A stretch of DNA of 64,000 nucleotides from Actinomycetota bacterium (GCA_018831265.1 JAHJCO010000023.1:62001-126000), one strand, 5' to 3'. Counted from the first letter of the stretch, positions 47,521 to 57,856 are shown. The notes: generated from the sequence alone by a model not told the origin. Translations and numbers: made by a program.

Positions 47521-47626
47521 TGAAGCGAACGGTATTCGTGTTAGAATCATTTCGTTTTTACGCGGCGGATTCGTTAATACGAACGACAGTCAGTGCGCAC
47601 TCAGTATCTTATTGGGGGATTCATTA

Positions 47627-50008
47627 ATGATCCGAAACAAGTGCATCCGGGATTTTTACTATTCACGATTTGTGATGACTACGGCATTCGTCTTGACCAT
47701 TCTCCTCATATCGAGCCTGGTTGTTGCGACACAAGGGTTGCTGAGTAACACATCAGCGCAGACTCTGGTCAAGACGATTGAAGTCGGCCAGGGGACGTAT
47801 GGAATCTGCGTCAACCCGTCCCTCAACAAGATCTATGCCGCAAATGAAGCAGGAAGCTCTGTATCCGTGATCAATGGAGCTACTGAAGCCGTTACTAAGA
47901 CGGTGGCGCTCTCATCAGTTGGCTTCGGTATTGCGGCCAATCCCGCTACTAAGAAGGTCTACGTTACCGGCGATGACATCGTTACAGTGTTGAATGGTGT
48001 TTCGGATAACGTGATAACCACAATTGCCGTCGGTAAGAACCCTCGCGGTATCGGAATCAATCCCGTCACGAACAAGATATATGTGGCTAACAGCGGATAT
48101 GGAACTGCCGATAGCAACACGGTGTCGGTCATCGATGGATCAACGGATGCCGTAATTAAAACCGTCACGGTCGGCTATGCCCCGTATGGGGCTGTAGTCA
48201 ATCCAGATACTGACAGGGTCTATGTTTCAAATAGTCAATCGAGCACCGTCTCGGTGTTGAACGGTGCAACAGACAGCGTTATAACGACCTTCAGTGTAGG
48301 GTCGGGTCCCGGTTCGATAGCTTTAGACCCGATCACGAACCGTGTCTATGTCATGATCAGTAGAGGATTGCAGGTACTTGACGGGAGCACAGGGGATGCA
48401 CTCGGAACGATTGTGACGGGCTACGGGTCCGTGTGCGTCAATCCAGAGACGGCCAGGGTCTACATCACCAGCGACAACGAAGAGAGCCCGGGCTCACTTC
48501 TGGTAGCGAACGGCGCCAATGGAGCGGTCACCTCGGAGGTCTCCGTGAACGTCGAGCCGGAGGGTGTCTGCGTCAATCCTGAAACCGGCAAGGTGTACGT
48601 TGCCTGTTTTCGGGGCTGGGGCCAAATGCCCGGGCCTGGGACGGTCTCCGTCATCTATGACCCCCCATTTCCTACCTTCTACTTCGCGGAGGGTACCTGC
48701 AGGCCCGGTTTCGACTCGTTCATCTGCATCCAGAACCCCGGAGATGCCCAGGCGGAGGTCAAGGTCACCTACATATGCAGCGGTCCGGACAAGGAGCAGG
48801 ATGTGGTCGTGCCGGCTCATTCACGTTCTACCGTCCGTCCTTATGAGGTGCTCGGCGTCGGAGACGACGCCGCTCACGACTTCTCGGCTAAGGTTGAGTG
48901 CACGAACGGCCAGCAGATAATTGCTGAGAGGTCCGTCTACTTCGACTACCATGGCTGGACGGGGGGGCACGATGTTGTCGGTGCGACGGGTGCCACCTCG
49001 TCTCACTTCTTCGCGGAGGGAACCACCAGGCCGGGATTCGACCCGTACTTCTGTATTCAGAACCCCTCGGATGACCATGTCGAGGTGAGAATCGAGTATT
49101 TGCTCGGGGATGGTTCGCAACCGCAGGACACTGTTAAGGTGCCTGCCCTGTCCCGGTACACTATACACCCTTCAGATTTCCTGGGGGTGGGGGATGACGC
49201 CGGGCATGATTTCTCGGCTCGGGTAAGGTTCCTGGAAAGGTACCGCCAACTCATCGTGGAACGGCCCATGTACTTCGACTACAAAGGCTGGACTGGTGGG
49301 AGCGACGTGGTGGGGGCTACCTACCCGGCTACCAGGTTCTACTTCGCCGAAGGCACCACGCGGCCGGGCTTCGACTCCTACATTTGCATACAGAACCCGC
49401 CTGAAGATCTCTATTACATTAAACGAGATGCCCAGGTGAGGGTGACCTACATGCTTGGCGATGGACGCACCGCAACCCAGGATATCGTGGTGCTTGATGG
49501 TTCCCGCGCGACTCTCCACCCAGCCGACGTCCTGGGGGTCGGGGACGACGAGGCGCACGACTTCTCGATCAAGGTGGAGAGCACTAATGGGCAATCTATA
49601 GTCGCCGAGCGTCCCATGTACTTCAACTACCAGGGCAAGTGGACCGGGGGGAGCAACGTGGTGGGGACCACGGCGCCGTCATCGACCTTCTACTTCGCCG
49701 AGGGGACCTGCAGGCCCGGCTTCGACACCTACTTCTGCGTACAGAACTCGGGGGACGCCGATGCTGCGGTGCACCTTACCTACATGATGGGTGACGGGAG
49801 CACCCGCGAGCAGGACATCACCGTAAGGGCCAACTCGCGTCAGACCGTGAACTGCCACGACATCCTGGGCTTCGGGGACGGGGCGGCTTACGACTTCTCC
49901 ACGAAGGTCGAGTGTACAAACGGGCAGAACATCGTGGTCGAACGCCCGATGTACTTCGACTACCATGGGTGGACCGGCGGCCACGACGTGGTGGGCTATC
50001 AGAAGTGA
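47627..50008 (+). CDS. Secreted YVTN beta-propeller protein with four FAEGT-RPGFD domains
   Basis: This exported protein of 793 residues starts with a signal peptide (MTTAFVLTILLISSLVVATQ). Residues 48-345 are seven or so propeller blades with the YVTN pattern (GICVNPSLNKIYAANE; NPVTNKIYVANSG; NPDTDRVYVSNSQ). Four tandem domains of about 110 residues follow, starting near residues 350, 459, 569 and 687. Each opens with YFAEGT(C/T)RPGFD, then 'IQNP', 'LGVGDDAAHDFS' and a final 'ERPMYFDY.GWTGG'. No membrane or sortase anchor is seen at the end. I do not know a function; a cell-surface or envelope role is inferred. The ATG at 47627 follows GGGGGA. A paralogue lies at 55223-57739. GC is low in the propeller and higher in the domains. 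Confidence 0.85.
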   Translation: MIRNKCIRDFYYSRFVMTTAFVLTILLISSLVVATQGLLSNTSAQTLVKTIEVGQGTYGICVNPSLNKIYAANEAGSSVSVINGATEAVTKTVALSSVGFGIAANPATKKVYVTGDDIVTVLNGVSDNVITTIAVGKNPRGIGINPVTNKIYVANSGYGTADSNTVSVIDGSTDAVIKTVTVGYAPYGAVVNPDTDRVYVSNSQSSTVSVLNGATDSVITTFSVGSGPGSIALDPITNRVYVMISRGLQVLDGSTGDALGTIVTGYGSVCVNPETARVYITSDNEESPGSLLVANGANGAVTSEVSVNVEPEGVCVNPETGKVYVACFRGWGQMPGPGTVSVIYDPPFPTFYFAEGTCRPGFDSFICIQNPGDAQAEVKVTYICSGPDKEQDVVVPAHSRSTVRPYEVLGVGDDAAHDFSAKVECTNGQQIIAERSVYFDYHGWTGGHDVVGATGATSSHFFAEGTTRPGFDPYFCIQNPSDDHVEVRIEYLLGDGSQPQDTVKVPALSRYTIHPSDFLGVGDDAGHDFSARVRFLERYRQLIVERPMYFDYKGWTGGSDVVGATYPATRFYFAEGTTRPGFDSYICIQNPPEDLYYIKRDAQVRVTYMLGDGRTATQDIVVLDGSRATLHPADVLGVGDDEAHDFSIKVESTNGQSIVAERPMYFNYQGKWTGGSNVVGTTAPSSTFYFAEGTCRPGFDTYFCVQNSGDADAAVHLTYMMGDGSTREQDITVRANSRQTVNCHDILGFGDGAAYDFSTKVECTNGQNIVVERPMYFDYHGWTGGHDVVGYQK

Positions 50009-50203
50009 GTGTGGTAGTCGGTTATTCCTCCAGAATCCCATAGGAGTCTGGAGGACACTGGCAACTGATTGTGGTAATGCTTGTCGTTCATGGGGTCAGC
50101 AGGGGGGATTGGCTTGCTTAGGCACATTAATGGGGAATACTCCTACACCCACAAAGGAGGGTTCGAGCGTTTCCACGTCCAGCCATCGTCAGCTACATCT
50201 GTG

Positions 50204-53200
50204 ATGCCCAGGGTGTTCCTCTTCATCTCTGCTCTGGTCTTGGTTATGATCGCCTTGCTGCTTAACCCAGTATCCGTCCACGCCGCCACGCTGACCGTAA
50301 CCAGCAACGCCGACTCAGGTCCCGGAACCCTCCGGGAAGCCCTGGACATCGCCAACACGAACGGCGAGCCCGACCTGATCACCTTCGCCTCCGACATGAC
50401 AATACAGCCCCTCACCAGCTACGCCTTCACGGAAGACGGCACCACTATAAGCGGCGCCGGACACCTGGTCGACATAGACGGCTCCCTCCTCGCGATGGAC
50501 TCCCCCTGCTTCATGGTCTCATCCAACCAAGACGAGCTTCGTTCACTCTGCATTATTAATGTCCCGGCAGGCAGCATCGAAACGCCCGCGATCGAGCTTC
50601 ACGGGGACGGCAATACCGTGGCGGGTTGTTACATCGGTCTCGACCGCGCCGGTGTCGCAGCGCCGAACCTCATCGGTGTGCGTATGGTAGGTACCACTAA
50701 CGCAACCATCGGAGGGGCCGCCTCCGAGGACAGAAACGTGATTTCCGGGAACGCGTTGGCAGGCATCAAGCTGGACGCTGCCTCCACGAACAATACGGTG
50801 CTGGGCAACTACATTGGAACCGGTTCAGACGGCCTCTCGCAAGTGCCCAACCTTGCAGGCATCTGGTTCTCCTCCGCTACCGGAAACACGATCGGTGGAA
50901 TCGGGGTTGACGACCTCAACGTGATCTCGGGCAACACCAGCTCGAACCTCTGGCTGGACGCCGCCTCAACCGGAAATACGATCTGTGGAAACCTGATCGG
51001 CCCTGATGCCAGCGGTACCTCCACCTTCCCCGATCAGGAATATGGCCTTATAGTTCATGGGCCTGACAATACCATCGGGGGCGCCACCCCGGGTCACAGA
51101 AACGTGATAGCCGGCAACAAGACCAACGTTGGGCTCATCACCGGCTCGAATCGCTCCACGGTTCAAGGAAACTACATCGGGGTGGATTCCACCGGGAACA
51201 CCTCACTACCCTCACCCTCTGAGACCACATACGACGTTATGACCTTCTCACCAGAATGCAGGATTATCTCAAACCATATTGGCGGGCCGGGCACTGGCGG
51301 CATCGGTGTCATGGACGACGCTGCCGATGCCGTTATCCAGGGGAACTCTATCGGGCTGGGCGCCGACGGTCATAGCGATACCGGGATCGCGGTGGGCATC
51401 TGGAGCCACGCGGACAGGACAGTGATCGGCGGCTCCGAATCCGGCCAGGGAAACGTTATCGTGAACGCAAGATACGGTATCGGCTATCAGGTGGGTATAA
51501 TAATCAATCCCGGAGGGGAGGGCCACCTCGCCGTCGGAGCGGCGGTGCGCGGCAACCGTATCGGCATCTCACCCGATGGTGACCCCATGCCCTGTACCTT
51601 CGCTGTTCTCGCCGGGGGAGCGGACGCGATTCTCGGCGGAGACACCGCTGAATGCGGCAATATCGTCGCGTATAACGGCGCGGGCATTCAGGCCGGGGCC
51701 AACAGCATCGTCATCAGATCAAACACCATCCACTCGAACGATGGCGCCGGTGTGCTGGTGGGTGGCGGTACGCGAGTCAACATAAGATCAAACAGTATTT
51801 ATGCCAACGGAGACCTCGGTATAGATATCGTTCCCGATATAGGACCCAATGTACCCCAGGATAATTATCCATACCCGACAGAATATGACCCCAACTTCAA
51901 TATGCATTTCCCCGAGATCTCCCAGGTGATATATGGTGGAGGTGAGTTATCTGTACATGGAACTGCAATCCCTTCCTCGACGGTAGATGTGTACTCATCC
52001 GATGCTGGAGAAGGGACTTATGGTCAAGGTAGAAATCACTTGGGCACTGCAACGACTTCCGACCAGGGAGATTTCTCATTGTCCGTGCAGATTCCAACGT
52101 CGCCCGACTTCGTCACATCAACAGCCACAGATACCCAAGGCAATACCTCTGAGTTCGGCCTTAACACCCGAGTTTCATTCTCACCGCCTCGAATAACATC
52201 CATTAACCCGAAATCCGGCATTGTCGGGCAGACCATATGGATAAACATCCACGGGAATGACACTCACTTCATCGATGGTACAAGTAGAGCAGTCATCTCG
52301 GAATCCGATGGCGTAATAGTTAGACAGACGAAATGGATGAGCGCTACCTGGGTTCAAGCACAGGTTTGCATAAGAGACCATGCAACACCTGGCTTATGGG
52401 ATATCAACGTGCTGACCCCAGGAGAAGCCCAATCCCCACTTCCTCTTGTGAATGGTTTCGAAGTGAAGATGAATCCACCCCCATCAGAACCTGAGATGCC
52501 AAAGAAGTACTATCTTGCCGAAGGAAGTTGCAGACCTGGCTTTGACCCGTATATCTCCATTATGAACCCATCTGATTCCGGTGCGGTTGTCAACATATTG
52601 TATTTGCTAGGTAACGGGAAACGGAAGTCCCAGGATCTGGAGATCGGGGCGCACGTCCGAGCGACAGTCCATCCACCGGATGTCCTGGGGACGGCAGATG
52701 ACAAAGCACATGACTTCTCTTTCATTGTGGAATGCAAGAAAGGTGACGGGCTTGCAGTTAGCCGTACGATATATTTCAACTACCGGGGCAAGGTAGGTTC
52801 AAGCGGCTCTGGTGCAGCAACTGAACCTCTTGAATCCTGGTACTTCGCTGAAGGTACATGCAGGCCGGGATTTGATACCTATCTGTGCATAGCTAATCCA
52901 GGTGGCGCTTCAGCTACTATGAGAATCACCTATATGTTGGGCAACGGAAGCGTTAGAGAGCAGACTGTAACTATCGGGGCGAACGCTCGTGAAACTATAT
53001 ATCCACGAGACGTCATTGGCACCGGGGATGACGCCGGTCACGACTTCTCGACGAAGGTTGAATGCACAAATGGCCAAAGGACTGTAGTCGAGCGACCAAT
53101 ATATTTCACCTTCAACGGCAGCATATCAGGTGGGCATGTGTCTCTAGGTGCCGGTGCACCAGCTCAGACTTGGTATTTACCCGAGGGAACGTCCGTTGGA

Positions 53201-55162
53201 GGCTTTGAAACGTACATCTGCGTGCAGAATCCTGGGAGTTCAGATGCAGATGTCACCTTAACATATTTGAAAGAGGGTGGAGGGGCTACCTCCTCACAAT
53301 CGGTATCAGTGAGTCCTAGCTCTAGGGTGACATTACGCCCTGCGGACGCAATCGGTGCTGACTGTAGCTTTGCTTCCGAAGTGGAATGCACTAGTGGGCA
53401 ACGAATCATTGCCGAGCGTTCGAGTTACTTCACATATCAGGGAATGGATGAGGGCTCCAATTCAATGGGAGCAACATCCCTGCACAATCATTGGTATTTG
53501 CCTGAGGGATGCCAGAGTTCTGCAAATCAGTTCGATACGTACTACCTGATTCAGAATCCGAATCAGGCTGAAATCACGTGCGACTTCAGGTTCATGACGG
53601 GGACCGGCGACGTGTTCGAGAAGACGTATCGAGTTGCTCCTCTGACTAGGAAGACCATCTCTCTAGCCAGCGAAGCTGAATTCCTTAGAAATCTTCAATA
53701 CTACGACGGGATTGCGACTGAGGTAACAAGCTCTTTGCCTGTGGCTGTGGAACAAGCTATGTACTCCAGATACAGAGGAGGAAAGGGAGGAGAGACCTCC
53801 GTCGGTTTGGGGCTTGGAAAACAGGAATCAATCGATATTCTACTTCGAAAGAAACTCGGAATCACCCTGACTGGGAATGGCTACTGGAGCAACGGTCCCG
53901 CATCACGTACTTCTTGTTATTTCCCCGGCCTGTCGGTTTCTTATTTCAAGGATAACCCTGCTACGACTCAGGATGAAGGCCTCAAGTACAAGCAGGCGTG
54001 GTTCCGCAATCCTTTGATTTATGTCCCATATGATCTGTTTCTTCCAGAAAACCTGAAGCAAGGGGTGGCGATATACAAGAAGGTATTCAAGCAGTTGAAG
54101 AGTTATTATCCGGACTCGATCGGTGTTGTATTCATCTTCCGCTGTATTAAACCTCCGCGTGAATGGCCGGGTTGGGGACAAGTGCCGCACGGTTCTTCGA
54201 CTCCGCTTATCTACCCGGATGGAGCAGCGTTACAGGCAACCGGCATTGACGCGGAGAACGGACAATGGGCTACTGCCGTTGCGAATTTCTGCAAGTGTTT
54301 TGGTTCGAATGTCAAGTACTACGAGATCCTTGACGAACCAGGTTTCGACAAACCGTCTGAGTGTGAAGATACTCATCTCAATGGAAGCTGTGTTCAGGAT
54401 TACCCGGTTATATTACGCATAGCGTACGAAAAAATACACGGTTTCGCAAGCGAATGGAACGACTCGCATCCTACATTGAAGCCGCTCGAGCCAGTTGTGG
54501 TATCGGGTTCACTGTTGCTCCGTCCCGACATACGTATACTCAACGATTTCTGGGAAGAGAATGAATTGCAGCCTTCAAGTTACAAGTATTATAGAGAACT
54601 GAAACAAGACCTTGTTAAGTACAGCGATGCGATAGGCGTGCATTTCTTCGGGGCCCCGACAGAATCGACGTGGCCCAACAATCCGTACCTGTTTTCATAT
54701 AACCACTTGAGAAATGATCAAGATCTCTTTGTCGATGTAAAAAAACCGATTCTCGTTACGAGCTTTGGGCTTCCCTGGGCAATCAATGATCCCCTACATA
54801 AGGATTACTTACCTGACAATGAGCATTCAGATCCTCTCCAGTCCTTTCATTGCATAGAACATGGATCGGGCAAGCTTGAATACGGATTGGATTCACTTTT
54901 ATATGAGACGACATGCTCGGCGGCATGGTACTGGAACGATGTGGCTGTAGGTTTCAAGGATGGCATCTGGTCGGGCAGTTCTTTCTATGGCTTGGGTATG
55001 ACATACAGTGACTCTGTAAAAGTCAACACTAATCCACTGACTTCAAAACCTGAAGACTGGACGGTTACAGATACGATGAAGGACCAGAGTGGTAATCCTG
55101 TAACTTACCAGCCACCTAGTATGTGGGGCCATTATATTCGTTGGATAAACGCAACAGAGTAG
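50204..55162 (+). CDS. Giant secreted beta-helix / FAEGT-RPGFD / hydrolase-like protein
   Basis: This protein of about 1,650 residues has a signal peptide (FLFISALVLVMIALLLNPVSVHA). A CSLREA-type start (TVTSNADSGPGTLREALDIA) leads into a right-handed beta-helix to about residue 580, with many 'NTIGG...NVISGN' turns. An IPT/TIG-like domain (PRITSINPKSGIVGQTIWI) follows at about 661-740. Four FAEGT-RPGFD domains start near 768, 878, 989 and 1096, the last two degenerate. A barrel-like glycoside-hydrolase domain occupies residues 1216-1652, with YYEILDEPGF and KPILVTSFGLPW. The nucleophile Glu of such enzymes is Ser here. The start is unsure: an AAAGGAGG at 50153 has no start codon at the right distance. 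Function unknown. Confidence 0.8.
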   Translation: MPRVFLFISALVLVMIALLLNPVSVHAATLTVTSNADSGPGTLREALDIANTNGEPDLITFASDMTIQPLTSYAFTEDGTTISGAGHLVDIDGSLLAMDSPCFMVSSNQDELRSLCIINVPAGSIETPAIELHGDGNTVAGCYIGLDRAGVAAPNLIGVRMVGTTNATIGGAASEDRNVISGNALAGIKLDAASTNNTVLGNYIGTGSDGLSQVPNLAGIWFSSATGNTIGGIGVDDLNVISGNTSSNLWLDAASTGNTICGNLIGPDASGTSTFPDQEYGLIVHGPDNTIGGATPGHRNVIAGNKTNVGLITGSNRSTVQGNYIGVDSTGNTSLPSPSETTYDVMTFSPECRIISNHIGGPGTGGIGVMDDAADAVIQGNSIGLGADGHSDTGIAVGIWSHADRTVIGGSESGQGNVIVNARYGIGYQVGIIINPGGEGHLAVGAAVRGNRIGISPDGDPMPCTFAVLAGGADAILGGDTAECGNIVAYNGAGIQAGANSIVIRSNTIHSNDGAGVLVGGGTRVNIRSNSIYANGDLGIDIVPDIGPNVPQDNYPYPTEYDPNFNMHFPEISQVIYGGGELSVHGTAIPSSTVDVYSSDAGEGTYGQGRNHLGTATTSDQGDFSLSVQIPTSPDFVTSTATDTQGNTSEFGLNTRVSFSPPRITSINPKSGIVGQTIWINIHGNDTHFIDGTSRAVISESDGVIVRQTKWMSATWVQAQVCIRDHATPGLWDINVLTPGEAQSPLPLVNGFEVKMNPPPSEPEMPKKYYLAEGSCRPGFDPYISIMNPSDSGAVVNILYLLGNGKRKSQDLEIGAHVRATVHPPDVLGTADDKAHDFSFIVECKKGDGLAVSRTIYFNYRGKVGSSGSGAATEPLESWYFAEGTCRPGFDTYLCIANPGGASATMRITYMLGNGSVREQTVTIGANARETIYPRDVIGTGDDAGHDFSTKVECTNGQRTVVERPIYFTFNGSISGGHVSLGAGAPAQTWYLPEGTSVGGFETYICVQNPGSSDADVTLTYLKEGGGATSSQSVSVSPSSRVTLRPADAIGADCSFASEVECTSGQRIIAERSSYFTYQGMDEGSNSMGATSLHNHWYLPEGCQSSANQFDTYYLIQNPNQAEITCDFRFMTGTGDVFEKTYRVAPLTRKTISLASEAEFLRNLQYYDGIATEVTSSLPVAVEQAMYSRYRGGKGGETSVGLGLGKQESIDILLRKKLGITLTGNGYWSNGPASRTSCYFPGLSVSYFKDNPATTQDEGLKYKQAWFRNPLIYVPYDLFLPENLKQGVAIYKKVFKQLKSYYPDSIGVVFIFRCIKPPREWPGWGQVPHGSSTPLIYPDGAALQATGIDAENGQWATAVANFCKCFGSNVKYYEILDEPGFDKPSECEDTHLNGSCVQDYPVILRIAYEKIHGFASEWNDSHPTLKPLEPVVVSGSLLLRPDIRILNDFWEENELQPSSYKYYRELKQDLVKYSDAIGVHFFGAPTESTWPNNPYLFSYNHLRNDQDLFVDVKKPILVTSFGLPWAINDPLHKDYLPDNEHSDPLQSFHCIEHGSGKLEYGLDSLLYETTCSAAWYWNDVAVGFKDGIWSGSSFYGLGMTYSDSVKVNTNPLTSKPEDWTVTDTMKDQSGNPVTYQPPSMWGHYIRWINATE

Positions 55163-55222
55163 GATGCCTGCAAGAGAAACGAGTGGGAATGATCAACGAC
55201 GACTGGTATTGGTTGAGGTCAA

Positions 55223-57739
55223 ATGAGTGATCCGACGCTTCGGTCTGGTATGTCTGTACGCCGAGTATTAATGATAGCCATCATACTTGTCCCACTCGTC
55301 TTGATAAACGCTGTGTCAGCCGCCTTCTCTGTACCGCTTGTCTCCACAATCGCTGTTGGAAGTGAGCCTCTTGGTACTTGCTTGAATCCAAACACAAATA
55401 GACTCTATGTCGCGAATTATGGAAGCAACAGTGTTTCAATAGTTGATTGCGCTACTAACGCTGTACTCAAGACCCTCGGAAACGTCGGCAATAAATATAA
55501 ATTCTCGAATCCCTGTGCAGTCGCCGTTAATCCAACCACTGGCCTAATATTTGTAGTCAACAATACGAGCTATAGTGTTACAGTAGTAAATGGAGCGACT
55601 GATACTACCATAAAGAAGATCCCACTATATAAAGACTTCCCGTGTCCATGGGCGATATGCGTGAATCCAGTGACTAATCGGATATATGTCGCTAACTCAG
55701 GCACATTCAGTTCACCTGGAGATAAGATCTCGATAATCGATGGAAATAGTCTGAAGGTGGTAAGGACCCGCACGGTAGGACTCTGGCCTACATCAATAGG
55801 CGTAGATACGGAGACCAATAGAGTGTTCGTTGCTAATACTGCTAGTAATACTGTATCGGTCCTAGATGATACTCATCCGGACAATCCAGTTATGACACAT
55901 GAGCTTGATGGTTTCATTGCTCCGAACGGAATCGCAGTTAGTCCGTCAAGGAACATGGTATACGTGGCCAATCAGGCACAGAATGAGGGTGGACTTCGCA
56001 GGGGCGTAGTGAGCGTAATCTGTGAGGAATATCATGAGGATACACATACTTGGACATTCGCTACGGTAAAGACATTTGGTGTTGGAAGGGGCTATCGAGC
56101 TGCATACCCAGATGATATCCCCGATGCCATCGCGCTGAAGAACGTGAATCAAGGATTGGATAGGGTTTATGTGTCCAACTCTGGAAGCAACACCGTGTCG
56201 ATTGCAGAAGTCAGTGGAATTGTCGGGACAGTGAAGTACAGGGTCTATGGAACATCTGGATCGGTTTGCCTAAGTGGTGCAACGAATCGTGGCTACGTAG
56301 CAGATTCTAATACCAACGCAGTATCGGTCTTCTTTGATGGGCCCTCAAACACTGCGAAGTTCTATTTTGCAGAGGGGACGTGCCGACCAGGATTCGATCC
56401 ATACATCTCCATACAGAACCTCGGAACCGGGACTGCGATTGTGACCCTGTCTTACATCAAGGGAGATGGCTCACACACGGGTCATACAATACAAGTAAGC
56501 CCCAGTTCCAGAGCCACTGTTGTTGTAAAGGATATCCTTGGCGAAGGTGATGATCCTGCTCACGACTTCGCAACAAGGGTCGAATGCAGCAATGGCCAGA
56601 AGATAATCGCAGAAAGGCCTATGTATTTCAACTACAAGGGACAGTGGACAGGAGGGACGGATGTCGTTGGCACAACTTGCCCAACAACACGATGCTACTT
56701 CGCTGAGGGAACAACCAGGCCTGGATTTGAAACATATCTCTGTATCCTGAACATGAATAGCTCAACGGCAACGATGCTGATCACATTCATGAAGGGTGAC
56801 TCTGCTATCAAGCAACATACGGTGGATGTTGGAGCCTGTTCCCGAGCCACAGTTACATGTAGCGACATCCTCGGAATTGGTGACGACGAGTCACATGATT
56901 TCTCAGTCAAGGTGGAAAGTACAAACGGACTAGCCACAGTCGTGGAGCGACCCATGTATTTCGACTATCGAGGTTTGAAGGGAGGGACTAATGTTATTGG
57001 GTCACCTATCCTGTCGACATCGTTCTACTTTGCGGAGGGTACTTGCAGGCCAGGATTCGACACGTATTTCTGTATTCAGAATCCAGGGGACACAAGTGCC
57101 CAAGTGGCTCTGACTTTCACAAGAGGAAGGGGAGACTCGGTGACCCTTAGTGGAGAATCCAAAACTCTTTGTATTGATGTTGGAGCGGGATCTCGAGCGA
57201 CAGTATTCCCAGAACATGTTCTCGGTTCAGCTGATAGCAACGAGTATGATTTCTTTACGCAAGTCAAGTCTGCCAATGGGGCGCTAATACTCGCTGAGCG
57301 TCCAATGTACTTCAACTACAAAGGCTGGACAGGCGGTACCGATGTCGTAGGGTCACCTCATGCCAGTGCTTGGGAATACTGCTTCGCCGAAGGCACATGT
57401 CGACCGTACTTTGATTCGTATTTATGCATCATGAATCCCGAAGGCCCCGCAGTCAATGCTGCTAGTTCTGTTGCTCACCTGAAGATCACTCTTCAACAAG
57501 GCGATGGCAAGTCCAAGGAATACAAGTGTGACATCAATGCGAACACGCGATTTACAGTCAACTGTCGAGATATACTAGAACTACCGGAAGGTGACGACAA
57601 CTCTCATGACTTCTCAATACGGGTTTCAATCGTTAAAAATAAAGTGCAGCAAGCGTACGTGGTCGAGAGGCCCATGTATTTCAACTACGGGGGGAAGTGG
57701 ACGGGAGGTACTGACGTAATAGGATATCCGAAGGACTGA
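55223..57739 (+). CDS. Secreted YVTN beta-propeller protein with four FAEGT-RPGFD domains (paralogue)
   Basis: This 838-residue protein has the same plan as the one at 47627. A signal peptide (VLMIAIILVPLVLINAVSAA) leads to a propeller over residues 36-375 (GTCLNPNTNRLYVANYGSNSV; NPVTNRIYVANSG). Four FAEGT-RPGFD domains start near residues 379, 490, 599 and 718. It ends at the same motif (MYFNYGGKWTGGTDVIGYP), so the two are paralogues with a recent common plan but low DNA identity. GC content is low along the whole gene. The ATG at 55223 has GAGGT just before it. It probably shares a transcript with the gene upstream (60-base gap). Confidence 0.85.
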   Translation: MSDPTLRSGMSVRRVLMIAIILVPLVLINAVSAAFSVPLVSTIAVGSEPLGTCLNPNTNRLYVANYGSNSVSIVDCATNAVLKTLGNVGNKYKFSNPCAVAVNPTTGLIFVVNNTSYSVTVVNGATDTTIKKIPLYKDFPCPWAICVNPVTNRIYVANSGTFSSPGDKISIIDGNSLKVVRTRTVGLWPTSIGVDTETNRVFVANTASNTVSVLDDTHPDNPVMTHELDGFIAPNGIAVSPSRNMVYVANQAQNEGGLRRGVVSVICEEYHEDTHTWTFATVKTFGVGRGYRAAYPDDIPDAIALKNVNQGLDRVYVSNSGSNTVSIAEVSGIVGTVKYRVYGTSGSVCLSGATNRGYVADSNTNAVSVFFDGPSNTAKFYFAEGTCRPGFDPYISIQNLGTGTAIVTLSYIKGDGSHTGHTIQVSPSSRATVVVKDILGEGDDPAHDFATRVECSNGQKIIAERPMYFNYKGQWTGGTDVVGTTCPTTRCYFAEGTTRPGFETYLCILNMNSSTATMLITFMKGDSAIKQHTVDVGACSRATVTCSDILGIGDDESHDFSVKVESTNGLATVVERPMYFDYRGLKGGTNVIGSPILSTSFYFAEGTCRPGFDTYFCIQNPGDTSAQVALTFTRGRGDSVTLSGESKTLCIDVGAGSRATVFPEHVLGSADSNEYDFFTQVKSANGALILAERPMYFNYKGWTGGTDVVGSPHASAWEYCFAEGTCRPYFDSYLCIMNPEGPAVNAASSVAHLKITLQQGDGKSKEYKCDINANTRFTVNCRDILELPEGDDNSHDFSIRVSIVKNKVQQAYVVERPMYFNYGGKWTGGTDVIGYPKD

Positions 57740-57856
57740 ATAATGCAGTGATTCCGAGTCAGAAGCGCAGCTTCTAGCTGAGCTGTTTGTTGACTACAAA
57801 TGAAGAGGCACCAGACTCGTGATGGATTTAACCAGATAGTGATGGTCAGTATTATC

